A stretch of 20,036 bases of DNA from DATGMB01 sp035293845 (GTDB lineage: Bacteria > Acidobacteriota > Terriglobia > Bryobacterales > Bryobacteraceae), in assembly GCA_035293845.1 (NCBI GenBank), contig DATGMB010000069.1, positions 1 through 20,036 on the forward strand. The letters are read 5' to 3'. The translations under genes were made by a program, and so were the position numbers. This document shows positions 8,430-16,051 of the stretch, piece by piece (within the stretch, counting starts at the first letter, position 1; each line of letters starts with the position of its first letter). The notes beneath the pieces are model-generated. The model had not been told where the DNA came from and made no database searches. It saw nothing but the letters and a program-made list of their open reading frames with translations.

Positions 8430-9479
8430 CTAAGCCAGGTACTCAGCCAACAAGCCGTGAAAATGGTGGACCCCGTTCTCTCGGGCCACCGAGTAACGGC
8501 CCTGGCTGTAGTGCGCGCTCGCCAGGCCGCGCTGCACCGATTCGCAGATGCGAATGTCTTCCTGTTGGATCTCGTCGCTGAAATCGATGGTGGATTGCGG
8601 CACTTCGCCCTTGTAGCCGAACCATTCGAAAATGGTCAGGGTCTGGTCGTGGCCGAGGGGCACGATCAGGTTGCTGCTCAGGTTATCGGGATAGATATTG
8701 AGCATAAAATTGGGAAATACCCAGTAATAGAGCGCCTCGCCGCCGTCACCGGAGCGCAGCGGCGCGATCTGCGCCGAGTAATGGCGGTGCGTCTCGACGC
8801 GGTAGCGCGAATAATCGAGCAGGCGGAAGAGTCCGGGATGCGCGGCGGGCAGGTGGTAGCCTTCCAGGTAATTGTCGATATACACCTTCCAGTTGCAGGC
8901 GATCACGTAATCGCGCCGGTAGGACCAGCGAAGCTTTTCGATGGGGCAGCCGAGGGCGGCGGCCTCCTCGGGGATGCGGCCGAGAATTTCGGCGAGCGGC
9001 GGCGCGGCCGGGTCGAGATTGACGAACACGAACGGGCCCCAGATTTCGGCGCGGAACTGCGGCAGGCAGACGCCGGCGCGGTCCCAGCCGGCCACGCCGT
9101 CGAATTCGGGCTGGCCGATCAGGGCCCCGTCGAGCCCGTACGACCAGGCGTGATACGGGCAACGCAGCACCTGTGCCTGGCCGTGGCCTTCGGCGATCAG
9201 CGCGCCGCGGTGGCGGCAGACGTTGGACATGGCGCGCAGTCGGCCGTCCCGGGCGCGCGTGATGACGACCGGCTCGCCGGCGATGTCGCAGGCCAGGTAG
9301 CGCCCGGCGTCGGCGACCGCCGAAGCCGCGCTGGCGCCCGGCGCCGCCACTGCCTGCCACGTGCGGTGGAAGATGCGCGCGCGCTCGAGTGGAAGCATGG
9401 CGGGGTCGGTGTACCAGCGCGCGGGAATCGTGGACGCGCTCGCCAGATCCGGGTTGAAGGTGTAATCGGCCGGGCACAT
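8430..9479 (-). CDS. Rieske non-heme iron oxygenase alpha subunit, Glu-bridged (choline/carnitine/betaine monooxygenase-like)
   Basis: The 349-residue product is an aromatic-ring-hydroxylating-dioxygenase-type alpha subunit. The Rieske [2Fe-2S] ligands are C88-x-H90 and C107-x2-H110 (CRHRGA and RCPYHAW). The mononuclear iron site is H209 and H214 in LEGYHLPAAHP, with D308 in QQEDIRICESVQ as the likely third ligand. The residue three before H209, which carries electrons between centres, is Glu206 rather than the Asp of naphthalene dioxygenase; Glu at this position is known from carnitine monooxygenase CntA and related enzymes. NWKVYIDNYLEGYH and the ending ENGVHHFHGLLAEYL also fit that branch, suggesting a small, possibly quaternary-ammonium substrate. 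An in-frame ATG at 9488 would add three residues. No reductase or ferredoxin gene is in the window. The gene is divergent from the PLP enzyme with almost no spacer. Confidence 0.9.
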   Translation of the reverse strand: MCPADYTFNPDLASASTIPARWYTDPAMLPLERARIFHRTWQAVAAPGASAASAVADAGRYLACDIAGEPVVITRARDGRLRAMSNVCRHRGALIAEGHGQAQVLRCPYHAWSYGLDGALIGQPEFDGVAGWDRAGVCLPQFRAEIWGPFVFVNLDPAAPPLAEILGRIPEEAAALGCPIEKLRWSYRRDYVIACNWKVYIDNYLEGYHLPAAHPGLFRLLDYSRYRVETHRHYSAQIAPLRSGDGGEALYYWVFPNFMLNIYPDNLSSNLIVPLGHDQTLTIFEWFGYKGEVPQSTIDFSDEIQQEDIRICESVQRGLASAHYSQGRYSVARENGVHHFHGLLAEYLA

Positions 9480-9495
9480 GGCTACCATATTAGCT

Positions 9496-10689
9496 ATGGA
9501 TACACCGCTCCCTAACGGCCGCGGCTCGGATGCGCACCACGCGGATCCGCTGCTCGCCTGGCGGCCGCAGTTCCCGATTCTCGGCTCGACGACCTACCTG
9601 ATCAGCCACTCGCTGGGCGCCATGCCGCGGCGGGCGATGGATCGCCTGAAGGAGTACGCCGAGGTGTGGGCGGAGCGCGGAATCCGGGCCTGGGAAGAGG
9701 GCTGGTGGGAGATGCCGGTCACCGTCGGGGACCTCGTCGGGTCGATCATCGGCGCCGGCGCGGGCGAGGTCACGATGCAGCAGAACGTATCCATCTGCCA
9801 GTGGATCGCCGCGTCCTGCTTCGACTGGTCGGCCAAGCGGAACAAGCTGGTCACCGACGCGCTCAATTTCCCGACGAACGACTATGTGTACCACGGCCTC
9901 GCGCGGCAGGGCGCGCGGATTGTGACCGCGCCGGGGCCGCTCGACGAGCACCTGGAGCTGATCGACGAAGAGACCGCGCTGGTAACGGTTTCGCATGTGG
10001 CTTTCCGCAATTCCTACATGCAGGACCTGAAGGCGATCGTCCAGCGCGCGCAGGCGGTAGGCGCCATGACCATCGCGGACCTGTATCAGTCGGCCGGCGC
10101 GGTGCCGGTCGACGTGCGCGCGCTGGGCGTGGAGTTCGCCACCGGCGGCTCGGTGAAATGGCTGTGCGGCGGGCCGGGCGCCGGCTACCTGTACGTGAGG
10201 CGCGATTTGTGGCCGAAGCTCGAGCCGGCGGCCACGGGATGGGCCGCGCACGAGCAGCCGTTCGCCTTCGAGAGCGGGCCGATCCGCTATGCCGACGGCG
10301 CGTTCCGCTTCCTGAACGGCACGCCCAACGTGCCGGCGCTGTATGCGGCGCGCTCGGGGTATGAGATCGTGCGGGACATCGGGGTGGCGCGGATCCGCGA
10401 GAAGTCGCTGCGGCAAACGGCGCGCCTGATCGAGTTGGCTGATGCGGCAGGGCTCAAGGTGAATTCCCCGCGCGATCCGCAGCGCCGCGGCGGTGTCGTG
10501 GTGCTCGATGTGCCGGACGGCGCGGCGGTGACGAAAGAGCTGGCGCGGCGCGAGGTGCTGGTGGATTACCGGCCCGGCGCGGGCATCCGCGTGGCGCCGC
10601 ATTTCTACACCACCGGTGAAGAAGTGGAGCGGACGGTGAGGGTGATTGCGGAAATCTGCGGCAGGCGGGCCGAGGCGGCGCGGGAGTGA
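9496..10689 (+). CDS. Class V aminotransferase-fold PLP enzyme, kynureninase-like
   Basis: The product has 397 residues from ATG 9496, or 403 from the in-frame ATG 9478. It is a fold-type I PLP enzyme: TIADLYQSAGAVPVD carries the pyridine-binding Asp195 and GGSVKWLCGGPGAGYLYV carries the Schiff-base Lys221. SHVAFRNSYMQDL, the Asp segment and the Gly-rich stretch after the Lys resemble kynureninase more than cysteine desulfurase or serine-glyoxylate aminotransferase. The reaction could be kynurenine cleavage to anthranilate, or another class V chemistry; the substrate cannot be read from sequence. Residues 4-12, PLPNGRGSD, lie before the conserved fold and may come from a dispersed repeat. The gene ends in GTGA, overlapping the next start by 4 bp, so it is translationally coupled to the membrane protein. 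No Shine-Dalgarno sequence is visible before either ATG. Confidence 0.85.
   Translation: MDTPLPNGRGSDAHHADPLLAWRPQFPILGSTTYLISHSLGAMPRRAMDRLKEYAEVWAERGIRAWEEGWWEMPVTVGDLVGSIIGAGAGEVTMQQNVSICQWIAASCFDWSAKRNKLVTDALNFPTNDYVYHGLARQGARIVTAPGPLDEHLELIDEETALVTVSHVAFRNSYMQDLKAIVQRAQAVGAMTIADLYQSAGAVPVDVRALGVEFATGGSVKWLCGGPGAGYLYVRRDLWPKLEPAATGWAAHEQPFAFESGPIRYADGAFRFLNGTPNVPALYAARSGYEIVRDIGVARIREKSLRQTARLIELADAAGLKVNSPRDPQRRGGVVVLDVPDGAAVTKELARREVLVDYRPGAGIRVAPHFYTTGEEVERTVRVIAEICGRRAEAARE
9507..9530 (+). repeat. Possible dispersed Acidobacteria-type repeat core inside the PLP gene start
   Basis: The stretch CTCCCTAACGG followed by CCGCGGCTCGGA resembles a short interspersed sequence (CCCTnACGGnCGCGGCTCGG) that I recall from many acidobacterial genomes. 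Here it encodes part of the non-conserved N-terminus of the PLP enzyme. Only one copy is visible in this window, so the repeat status rests on memory, not on this sequence. Confidence 0.35.
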
Positions 10690-12575
10690 AGGGCACAGGC
10701 CGGCGCCACCGCCTCGCGATCCTGGCGGCGGTTCTCATCGTCGGGCTTTACTACCGCTGGGACGCGCGCGCCGCCACCGGCAGGTTCGTATTCGGCTACG
10801 ATCTCGACGGCTTCTACGATTTCCTCGGGCAGGCGTTCGCGCGCGGGCATCTGTATCTGCCGATCGAGCCTTCGCCGCAGCTTCTGGCGCTGAAGGATCC
10901 TTACGATCCGAAGGTGGACAATTCCATCCGGCGGCAGGACATGGTGCTCTACCGCGGCCGGTATTACCTGTACTTCGGCGCGGCTCCGGCGGTGCTGTTG
11001 TTCGCGCCGTGGCGTCTCGTGACGGGTCACGATCTGCCGGAAAACTTCGCGGGCTTTTTGCTGTGCCTCGGCGGGTTTCTGTTCGCCGCGGGCGCGCTGA
11101 TGCGGGTATTCGCGCTGGCGCGGGCGCGGCCGCCGGCGTGGATGCTCGCGGCGCTCCTGCTCGGCCTGGGCTTCTGCCAATCCGTGCCGTTTCTGCTGAA
11201 CCGCATTTTCGTGTACGAGATCGCCATCGCGGGCGGATATCTCTGCGTCTCGGCCGGGCTCTATTTTCTGGCGCGCGGGCTGCCGCTCGATGAGGCGCGG
11301 TGGCAATGGCTCGCGGCATCGGGGCTGGCGTTCGGTGCGGCGGTGGCGTGCCGTCCGCACCTGGTGCTCGTGGGCGCGATTGCGGCTGGGGGAGTGGTGA
11401 TTGTCGCGGCTCGCGGCCGGCGCCCGCGCGCGGCGGCGGCGTTTCTCGCAGCCTGGATCGTGGTCGGAGCGCTGATCGCGCTGTATAACTTCGAGCGCTT
11501 CGGCAATCCGCTGGAGTTCGGCTTCCGCTATCAGCTTGCCGGGCCGGGGCAGAACCGCATCGAGCTCGGCGTGCGCAACCTGCTGCCCGGGGTTTATTAC
11601 ATGCTGCTCGCGAGGCCGGAATTCAGCAGCGTGTTTCCGTGGATGCGCATGGTGTTCCGCTTCCCGTTCGATTCCGCGGAGCGGCATCCGCTGCCGCCCG
11701 AGTACTTCGTCGAACCGAGCGTGGGCGCGCTGTGGCTGGCGCCGTTTCTGATCGCGGCGTTTTGGATTCCCTCGGTGAAGAGGCTGCGGCGCGTCGCGCC
11801 GGATGCATGCGCGGCGGAAACGCGCGCTGTGCTGTGGATCGCGACGGCGGGCGGTGCGGCGGTGCTGCTGTTCCTGATGAGCACGCATCTCTCGACGCAG
11901 CGGTACGAGGTGGATTTTCTGCCGCTGCTGGTTTTTGCGGCGCTCGCGTCACTGGGGCTCCGGTGCAGCGGGCAGGAGGTCCGGATGAAGCACGGACAAG
12001 TGCGCCTGCCGTACCGGCTCGGGATCGCCGCAGTCGTCGGATATGCCGCGCTGGCCAACCTGGCGCTGGGGGTTGCCGGGCCCTATGACGACATCCTGCG
12101 CTACCGTCCGGCGGCCTACGTCCGCCTGGCGCAGCATTTCAGCCCGGCCGCGCAATACCGGCCGCTGTTGAACCCGCCGATCGCGGTCGAACTGGCGGCG
12201 CGCTTCATCCCCGAGCCCGCGGGCTTCCACGAGCCGCTGGTCACCATCGGGCACTCACATTACGGGTGCTTTCTGTATGCCGAGCACGGGATCGGAACCG
12301 TCAAGCTGATCGCGCAAACCGAAGAGGGCCGCGCAGAGTGGCAATTTCCCTTCCCGAAGGATCGCGCCGTGCGGATCGGACTGGATTACGTGCCGCCGAG
12401 TCACAGGTTCCGGGTGACGGCGGATGGGCCGGAAGTACTGTCGGTTCCAGCCTCGATCGTCGTCACGGCTCCGGCGCAGGTAGAGATCGGCGCCAACCAC
12501 AGCGACGTAGGCCTTACGTATCCGAGGTTTACGGGGAAACTCGATACGTTGCGCCGCTCCGTCGGTCAACATTGA
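10686..12575 (+). CDS. Polytopic membrane protein, GT-C glycosyltransferase-like, with soluble C-terminal domain
   Basis: The 629-residue product starts at GTG 10686, which shares 4 bp with the stop of the PLP gene. An N-terminal transmembrane segment (AILAAVLIVGLYYRW) is followed by a large first loop with GYDLDGFYDFLGQAFARGH. About eight to ten further hydrophobic helices run to residue 470, for example LLCLGGFLFAAGALM and FLAAWIVVGALIALYNF. Acidic motifs in a large first extracytoplasmic loop are a GT-C hallmark (polyprenyl-phosphate-sugar transferases such as ArnT/PMT), but I see no exact catalytic DD or DxD, so the enzyme class is only suggested. The last about 130 residues are soluble and beta-rich, ending GKLDTLRRSVGQH, and could be an exported carbohydrate-binding-like domain. 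A possible role is sugar transfer to an envelope component. Confidence 0.7.
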   Translation: MKGTGRRHRLAILAAVLIVGLYYRWDARAATGRFVFGYDLDGFYDFLGQAFARGHLYLPIEPSPQLLALKDPYDPKVDNSIRRQDMVLYRGRYYLYFGAAPAVLLFAPWRLVTGHDLPENFAGFLLCLGGFLFAAGALMRVFALARARPPAWMLAALLLGLGFCQSVPFLLNRIFVYEIAIAGGYLCVSAGLYFLARGLPLDEARWQWLAASGLAFGAAVACRPHLVLVGAIAAGGVVIVAARGRRPRAAAAFLAAWIVVGALIALYNFERFGNPLEFGFRYQLAGPGQNRIELGVRNLLPGVYYMLLARPEFSSVFPWMRMVFRFPFDSAERHPLPPEYFVEPSVGALWLAPFLIAAFWIPSVKRLRRVAPDACAAETRAVLWIATAGGAAVLLFLMSTHLSTQRYEVDFLPLLVFAALASLGLRCSGQEVRMKHGQVRLPYRLGIAAVVGYAALANLALGVAGPYDDILRYRPAAYVRLAQHFSPAAQYRPLLNPPIAVELAARFIPEPAGFHEPLVTIGHSHYGCFLYAEHGIGTVKLIAQTEEGRAEWQFPFPKDRAVRIGLDYVPPSHRFRVTADGPEVLSVPASIVVTAPAQVEIGANHSDVGLTYPRFTGKLDTLRRSVGQH

Positions 12576-12638
12576 CACAAGTCGTACTGGGAAGACCTTA
12601 CGCGCTACCAACACGGGGATCTCCCCGAAGTTGCGCGC

Positions 12639-12647
12639 GTTGTGATA
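12639..12647 (+). promoter_or_regulatory. Candidate extended -10 promoter for the sulfatase gene
   Basis: TGTGATAAT fits an extended -10 (TGn plus a 5/6 match to TATAAT). No good -35 is seen 17 bp upstream, as is usual for extended -10 promoters. Transcription would begin near 12654 and leave a leader of about 28 nt before ATG 12682. It lies in the 106-bp gap after the membrane protein gene. Confidence 0.4.
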
Positions 12648-12681
12648 ATATCGCGCTCGCTGGTAACGTTGGTTAGTCTTT

Positions 12682-14112
12682 ATGGGTGCGAATCGATACC
12701 GTCGGACCGGACCGCCATGTAGCGGATTCGGAACCGGCCGGCGGAATTTCCTGAAAGCGGCCGCCGGAATGACCGGGCTGGCCGCATCGGCGCGAGCGGT
12801 CTCCTCGCGTCCGCCGAACGTCATCGTGATCGCGGGCGACGATCTCGGTTACGGCGACCTGAGCTGCTACGGCTCAAGCATTGCCACTCCGAATATCGAC
12901 AGCATGGCGCAGCAGGGAATGCAGTTCCTGCAGTGCAATTCGGCGGCGCCGGTATGTACACCGGCGCGGGCGGGCATTCTGACCGGGCGCTATCCGAACC
13001 GCTACGGCCTGCCGCGCGTGCTGGATGTGACCGACACCTACGGCCTGCCGCAGAGCGAGACGACGATCGCGGCCATGCTGAAGCCGGCCGGGTACGCCAC
13101 GATGGCGGTGGGCAAATGGCACCTGGGTTCGCTCCCGAAGTATTACCCGATGAATTACGGGTTCGACGAATGGTACGGAATTCCGTACAGCGTCGACCAG
13201 GGCAACCGGCCGCTGATGCACAACTACGACGTGGTGCAGCAGCCGGCTGATCTCACCACGCTGACGCAGCTCTATACCCAGCAGGCGGTGAACTTCATCA
13301 ACCGGTCGAATGGGGCGCCGTTTTTCCTGTACCTGGCGCACTCGTTTCCGCATATTCCGCTGGGCGCGTCGCAGCCGTTCCTGGGCAGGTCCTTCCAGGG
13401 AATGTACGGCGATACGGTGCAGGAGATCGACAACAGCACCGGGCAGGTGCTACAGGCGCTGCGCGCCAACGGCATCGACTCCAACACGCTGGTGATTTTC
13501 ACCAGCGATCACGGGCCGTGGTACCAGGGCAGTCCCGGGCAATTGCGGGGGCGCAAGGGCGAGACGTTCGAGGGCGGCGTGCGGGTGCCGTTCCTGGTGC
13601 GCTACCCGAACCTGGTCGCGGCCGGGCAACAGTCCAATACGCTGGTGAGCACCATGGACATTCTGCCCACGGTGGCCGCGTTGACGGGTGCATCGCTGCC
13701 GCAGAATCCGCTGGATGGCGTGGACCTTTCGCCGGTGCTGCGCGGTCAGCAGACGGAGCTCGATCGCGAGGCGTTCCTTTATTTCAACGACGTGTATCTG
13801 CAGGCGGCGCGCCTGGGGACGTGGAAGCTGCACGTCACGCGCTTCAACATGCCGGCGTTCACGCAGCCGCCGGCGTGCGGGCGCCTGAGCCTGCCGCTGC
13901 CCGCCATGGAGCTTTACGACGTAGTGGCCGATCCCAACGAGGGGCACGACCGCGCCGACCGCAATCCGGGCACGGTGGCGGCCATCCGGGCGCGCATGGA
14001 CGCGCTGATCCAGACGTTCCCTGCGGACGTGCAGAACGCGTGGTACACGACGCTGCAACAGCAGGTGCAGGGCACGCCTTCGGGGTGCTATCCGATTCCG
14101 GCGAGTTCGTAA
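12682..14112 (+). CDS. Tat-exported type I sulfatase (formylglycine-dependent)
   Basis: The 476-residue product is an alkaline-phosphatase-superfamily sulfatase that hydrolyses sulfate esters outside the cytoplasm. A twin-arginine signal, TGRRNFLKAAAG, is followed by an Ala-rich region ending near ARAVSS, so export is folded and Tat-dependent. NVIVIAGDDLGYGD gives calcium ligands Asp53 and Asp54. CTPAR at residues 92-96 is the CxPxR motif whose Cys92 is converted to formylglycine, and it is followed by GILTGRYPNR. VGKWHLGS and IFTSDHGPW supply further active-site Lys, His and Asp-His. Length is normal for a bacterial sulfatase. Conversion of Cys92 needs a formylglycine-generating enzyme or anSME, neither of which is in the window. 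The substrate (sulfated polysaccharide or other ester) cannot be deduced. The gene probably has its own promoter. Confidence 0.93.
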   Translation: MGANRYRRTGPPCSGFGTGRRNFLKAAAGMTGLAASARAVSSRPPNVIVIAGDDLGYGDLSCYGSSIATPNIDSMAQQGMQFLQCNSAAPVCTPARAGILTGRYPNRYGLPRVLDVTDTYGLPQSETTIAAMLKPAGYATMAVGKWHLGSLPKYYPMNYGFDEWYGIPYSVDQGNRPLMHNYDVVQQPADLTTLTQLYTQQAVNFINRSNGAPFFLYLAHSFPHIPLGASQPFLGRSFQGMYGDTVQEIDNSTGQVLQALRANGIDSNTLVIFTSDHGPWYQGSPGQLRGRKGETFEGGVRVPFLVRYPNLVAAGQQSNTLVSTMDILPTVAALTGASLPQNPLDGVDLSPVLRGQQTELDREAFLYFNDVYLQAARLGTWKLHVTRFNMPAFTQPPACGRLSLPLPAMELYDVVADPNEGHDRADRNPGTVAAIRARMDALIQTFPADVQNAWYTTLQQQVQGTPSGCYPIPASS

Positions 14113-14134
14113 AGCTCCGGGCCTATCAGGCGAA

Positions 14135-14159
14135 GCGCATTCTCAATGTCGGCATGCGC
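14135..14159. terminator. Possible bidirectional hairpin between sulfatase and Uma2 genes
   Basis: GCGCAT (14135-14140) and ATGCGC (14154-14159) form 6-bp arms around a 13-base loop in the 55-bp gap between two convergent genes. A smaller stem, GCCT-ATC-AGGC, lies just to the left at 14121-14131. There is no T-run, so function is uncertain. Confidence 0.3.
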
Positions 14160-14167
14160 GGCGTGTG

Positions 14168-14692
14168 CTACTCGGCCGGTTCGTCCAATTGCGCAAAGAG
14201 GGCGGCGAAATCGACTTCCCCGACGAGGGGAGTGGAAAGCACCATGTTTTCCGGGTGCCGGATCACGCCATGCACGGCCTCGAACGCTGTGCGCCGGTAC
14301 GGATCCACGATCCAAACGTAGGGGATGCCGGCTTCCTCGTAGTCTGCGAGCTTTACGAGCATCTCGGAGAGTTGGTCATCCGGTGAGACGACTTCGACGA
14401 CCAGATGCGGCTCATGCAGGACGGGCGTAACCTCATGGGGTAGCGCTACCACCGAGATATCGGGAATCCGATAGCGCGGGAGATCGTTGATTTTCACTCG
14501 CGTTTCCGTAAATACGCGAAAGCGGCGCGCACGCTCGCGCGACCCGAGCAACAACGTGATCAGTGTTTGCAATCTGCCATGAAAGTATTCGCCCACGTGG
14601 CGCTCCACAAGCTGGCCGTCCACGTATTCCATGTCAGGTTCGTAGCACGTGCGCAGGTATTCTTCTACGGGAACGGCGGTTTGCGTCGCCAT
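14168..14692 (-). CDS. Uma2 family (DUF820) PD-(D/E)XK nuclease-like protein
   Basis: The 174-residue product has the usual Uma2 order: an N-terminal YVDGQLVERHVGEYFHG segment, then RIPDISVVA with the candidate catalytic Asp, HLVVEVVSPDD with the catalytic Glu, and YEEAGIPYVWIVDPYRR. These are the positions of the PD-(D/E)XK nuclease core. Members are abundant in cyanobacteria, Acidobacteria and other phyla; their cellular role is largely unproven, and many are annotated as restriction-endonuclease-like. It starts 12 bp after the stop of the sigma-54 activator gene on the same strand, so it is probably the last gene of that transcript. No methyltransferase or toxin-antitoxin partner is next to it. 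The following gene is convergent. Confidence 0.85.
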   Translation of the reverse strand: MATQTAVPVEEYLRTCYEPDMEYVDGQLVERHVGEYFHGRLQTLITLLLGSRERARRFRVFTETRVKINDLPRYRIPDISVVALPHEVTPVLHEPHLVVEVVSPDDQLSEMLVKLADYEEAGIPYVWIVDPYRRTAFEAVHGVIRHPENMVLSTPLVGEVDFAALFAQLDEPAE

Positions 14693-14704
14693 GCCTTCAG
14701 CTTA

Positions 14705-16051
14705 CTACTTCCCCCGGCTCAGCCCCAGTGCCCGAATCCGCTTGTGCAGATTGGTGCGCTCCATGCCGAGCGCCCGCGCGGCGCCCGAGACGTTCCAGTT
14801 GCTCTCTTCGAGCGCGCGCAGGATGTGCTCGCGCTCGGCGGACTCCCGAGCTTCCTGGATGGTCGACTTCGGGCCCGCCTCGCGCTGCACGCGGACTTCG
14901 ACCGGGACCGCGTCGCGCGTCAGCCGGTCGCCGGGCGTGAGGATCGCCATGCGCTCGATCACGTTGCGCAGCTCGCGCGCGTTGCCGGGCCAACTGTAGG
15001 CTTCGAGCATCGGGATCACGGATTCGTCCAGCTTCTTGGGCTTGAAATTATTGCGGGCGCAGAAATCCTCAAGGAAATATTCGGCGAGCAGGCGGATATC
15101 GTGCGGGCGCTCGCGCAGCGACGGCACGCGGATCGGCACCACGCTCAGGCGGTAATACAAGTCCTCGCGGAACTTATCCTGACCGACCATGCCCGCGAGG
15201 TCGCGGTTGGTCGCGCTGATGACGCGCACATTGACCCGGATGATCGATTCGCCGCCCACGCGGTGGAATTCGCCCTCCTGCAGCACGCGCAGCAGCTTGG
15301 CCTGCGATGCGCCGTGCAGGTCGCCGACCTCGTCGAGGAAAATCGTGCCGCCATCGGCGAGTTCGAATTTGCCGCGGCGCGTGGCGGTGGCGCCGGTAAA
15401 CGAGCCCTTTTCGTGGCCGAACAGCTCGGTCTCGATGAGTTCGGTCGGGATGGCGGCGCAGTTCACCTTCACGAACGGGCCGGCTGCAAACGGGCTGTGG
15501 TTGTGGATGTGGGCGGCGAGCAGCTCCTTGCCGGTGCCGGATTCGCCGATCAGCAGCACGCGCACGTCGGAGCGGGCGGCCTGCGAGGCCTGCTGCACGG
15601 CGCGCTGCCAGGCCGGGCTGTCGCCGATCATCTTGGGCGCGGCGCCGACCAGTTCGCGCAGACGCTCGTTTTCCTGCCGCAGCGTCGATTGCTCGAGCGC
15701 GTGCTTGACCGCCAGCAGGACGCGGTCGCGGCTGAGCGGCTTTTCAAGGAAATCGAACGCGCCGGCTCGGGTGGCCTCGACGGCGTCCGCGATCGTGCCG
15801 TGGCCGGAGATCATGATGGCGGGCGCGGGCTTGCCGTTCTGCTTCACGACTTTCAGCAGGTCGATGCCGCTGCCATCCGGCAGCTTCATATCGAGTAGGT
15901 AAGCGTCGGCGCGCTGCGCATCGGGGTGGCGCTTGAACTCCGCCACGGACTTGCACACGTTTACCGTGTAGCCCTCGCGTTCCAGGATCATGCGCAGCGA
16001 GCGGCCGATATTCTCTTCGTCATCCACGATCAGGACGCGTTTCGATGCCAT
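14705..16051 (-). CDS. ntrX: NtrX/NtrC-family sigma-54-dependent response regulator
   Basis: The 448-residue product has three domains. The receiver (about 1-120) has acidic pair D10/D11, phosphoacceptor Asp54 in YLLDMKLPDGSG and conserved Lys104 in FLEKPL. The AAA+ domain (about 140-375) has Walker A GESGTGKE near 169-176, GSFTGA at 216-221, and Walker B GGTIFLDEV near 234-242. The C-terminal Fis-type helix-turn-helix ends NVSGAARALGMERTNLHKRIRALG. GSFTGA, a mild variant of GAFTGA, indicates that it can contact sigma-54 and drive open-complex formation; many alphaproteobacterial NtrX proteins have lost this loop. An in-frame TTG at 16060 is possible, but ATG 16051 sits right before the receiver fold. 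It overlaps the kinase gene by 32 bp, marking it as the cognate regulator. The ntrX symbol reflects its pairing with an NtrY-like kinase; the regulon is unknown. Confidence 0.93.
   Translation of the reverse strand: MASKRVLIVDDEENIGRSLRMILEREGYTVNVCKSVAEFKRHPDAQRADAYLLDMKLPDGSGIDLLKVVKQNGKPAPAIMISGHGTIADAVEATRAGAFDFLEKPLSRDRVLLAVKHALEQSTLRQENERLRELVGAAPKMIGDSPAWQRAVQQASQAARSDVRVLLIGESGTGKELLAAHIHNHSPFAAGPFVKVNCAAIPTELIETELFGHEKGSFTGATATRRGKFELADGGTIFLDEVGDLHGASQAKLLRVLQEGEFHRVGGESIIRVNVRVISATNRDLAGMVGQDKFREDLYYRLSVVPIRVPSLRERPHDIRLLAEYFLEDFCARNNFKPKKLDESVIPMLEAYSWPGNARELRNVIERMAILTPGDRLTRDAVPVEVRVQREAGPKSTIQEARESAEREHILRALEESNWNVSGAARALGMERTNLHKRIRALGLSRGK

Noticed and set aside
9478..9495. 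Upstream ATG 9478 as the PLP enzyme start
   Set aside because: It would overlap the ATG of the Rieske gene on the other strand, and neither start has a ribosome binding site. I prefer 9496 but cannot exclude 9478.
8457..9515. Long plus-strand open frame opposite the Rieske gene
   Set aside because: It mirrors the length of the real gene, has no recognisable motif, and is what high GC third positions produce on the opposite strand.
9490..11888. Minus-strand open frames of 370 and 427 codons opposite the PLP and membrane genes
   Set aside because: Both are Arg/Pro/His-rich, lack domains, and lie against genes with clear motifs on the plus strand.
12572..12577. Perfect TTGACA as a -35 before the sulfatase gene
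   Set aside because: It overlaps the stop codon of the membrane protein gene and has no -10 at 16-18 bp; TGTGATAAT at 12639 is the better candidate.
14567..15898. 443-codon plus-strand open frame opposite the NtrX gene
   Set aside because: No domain is visible, while the minus strand has every expected NtrC-family motif; it is a GC-driven shadow.
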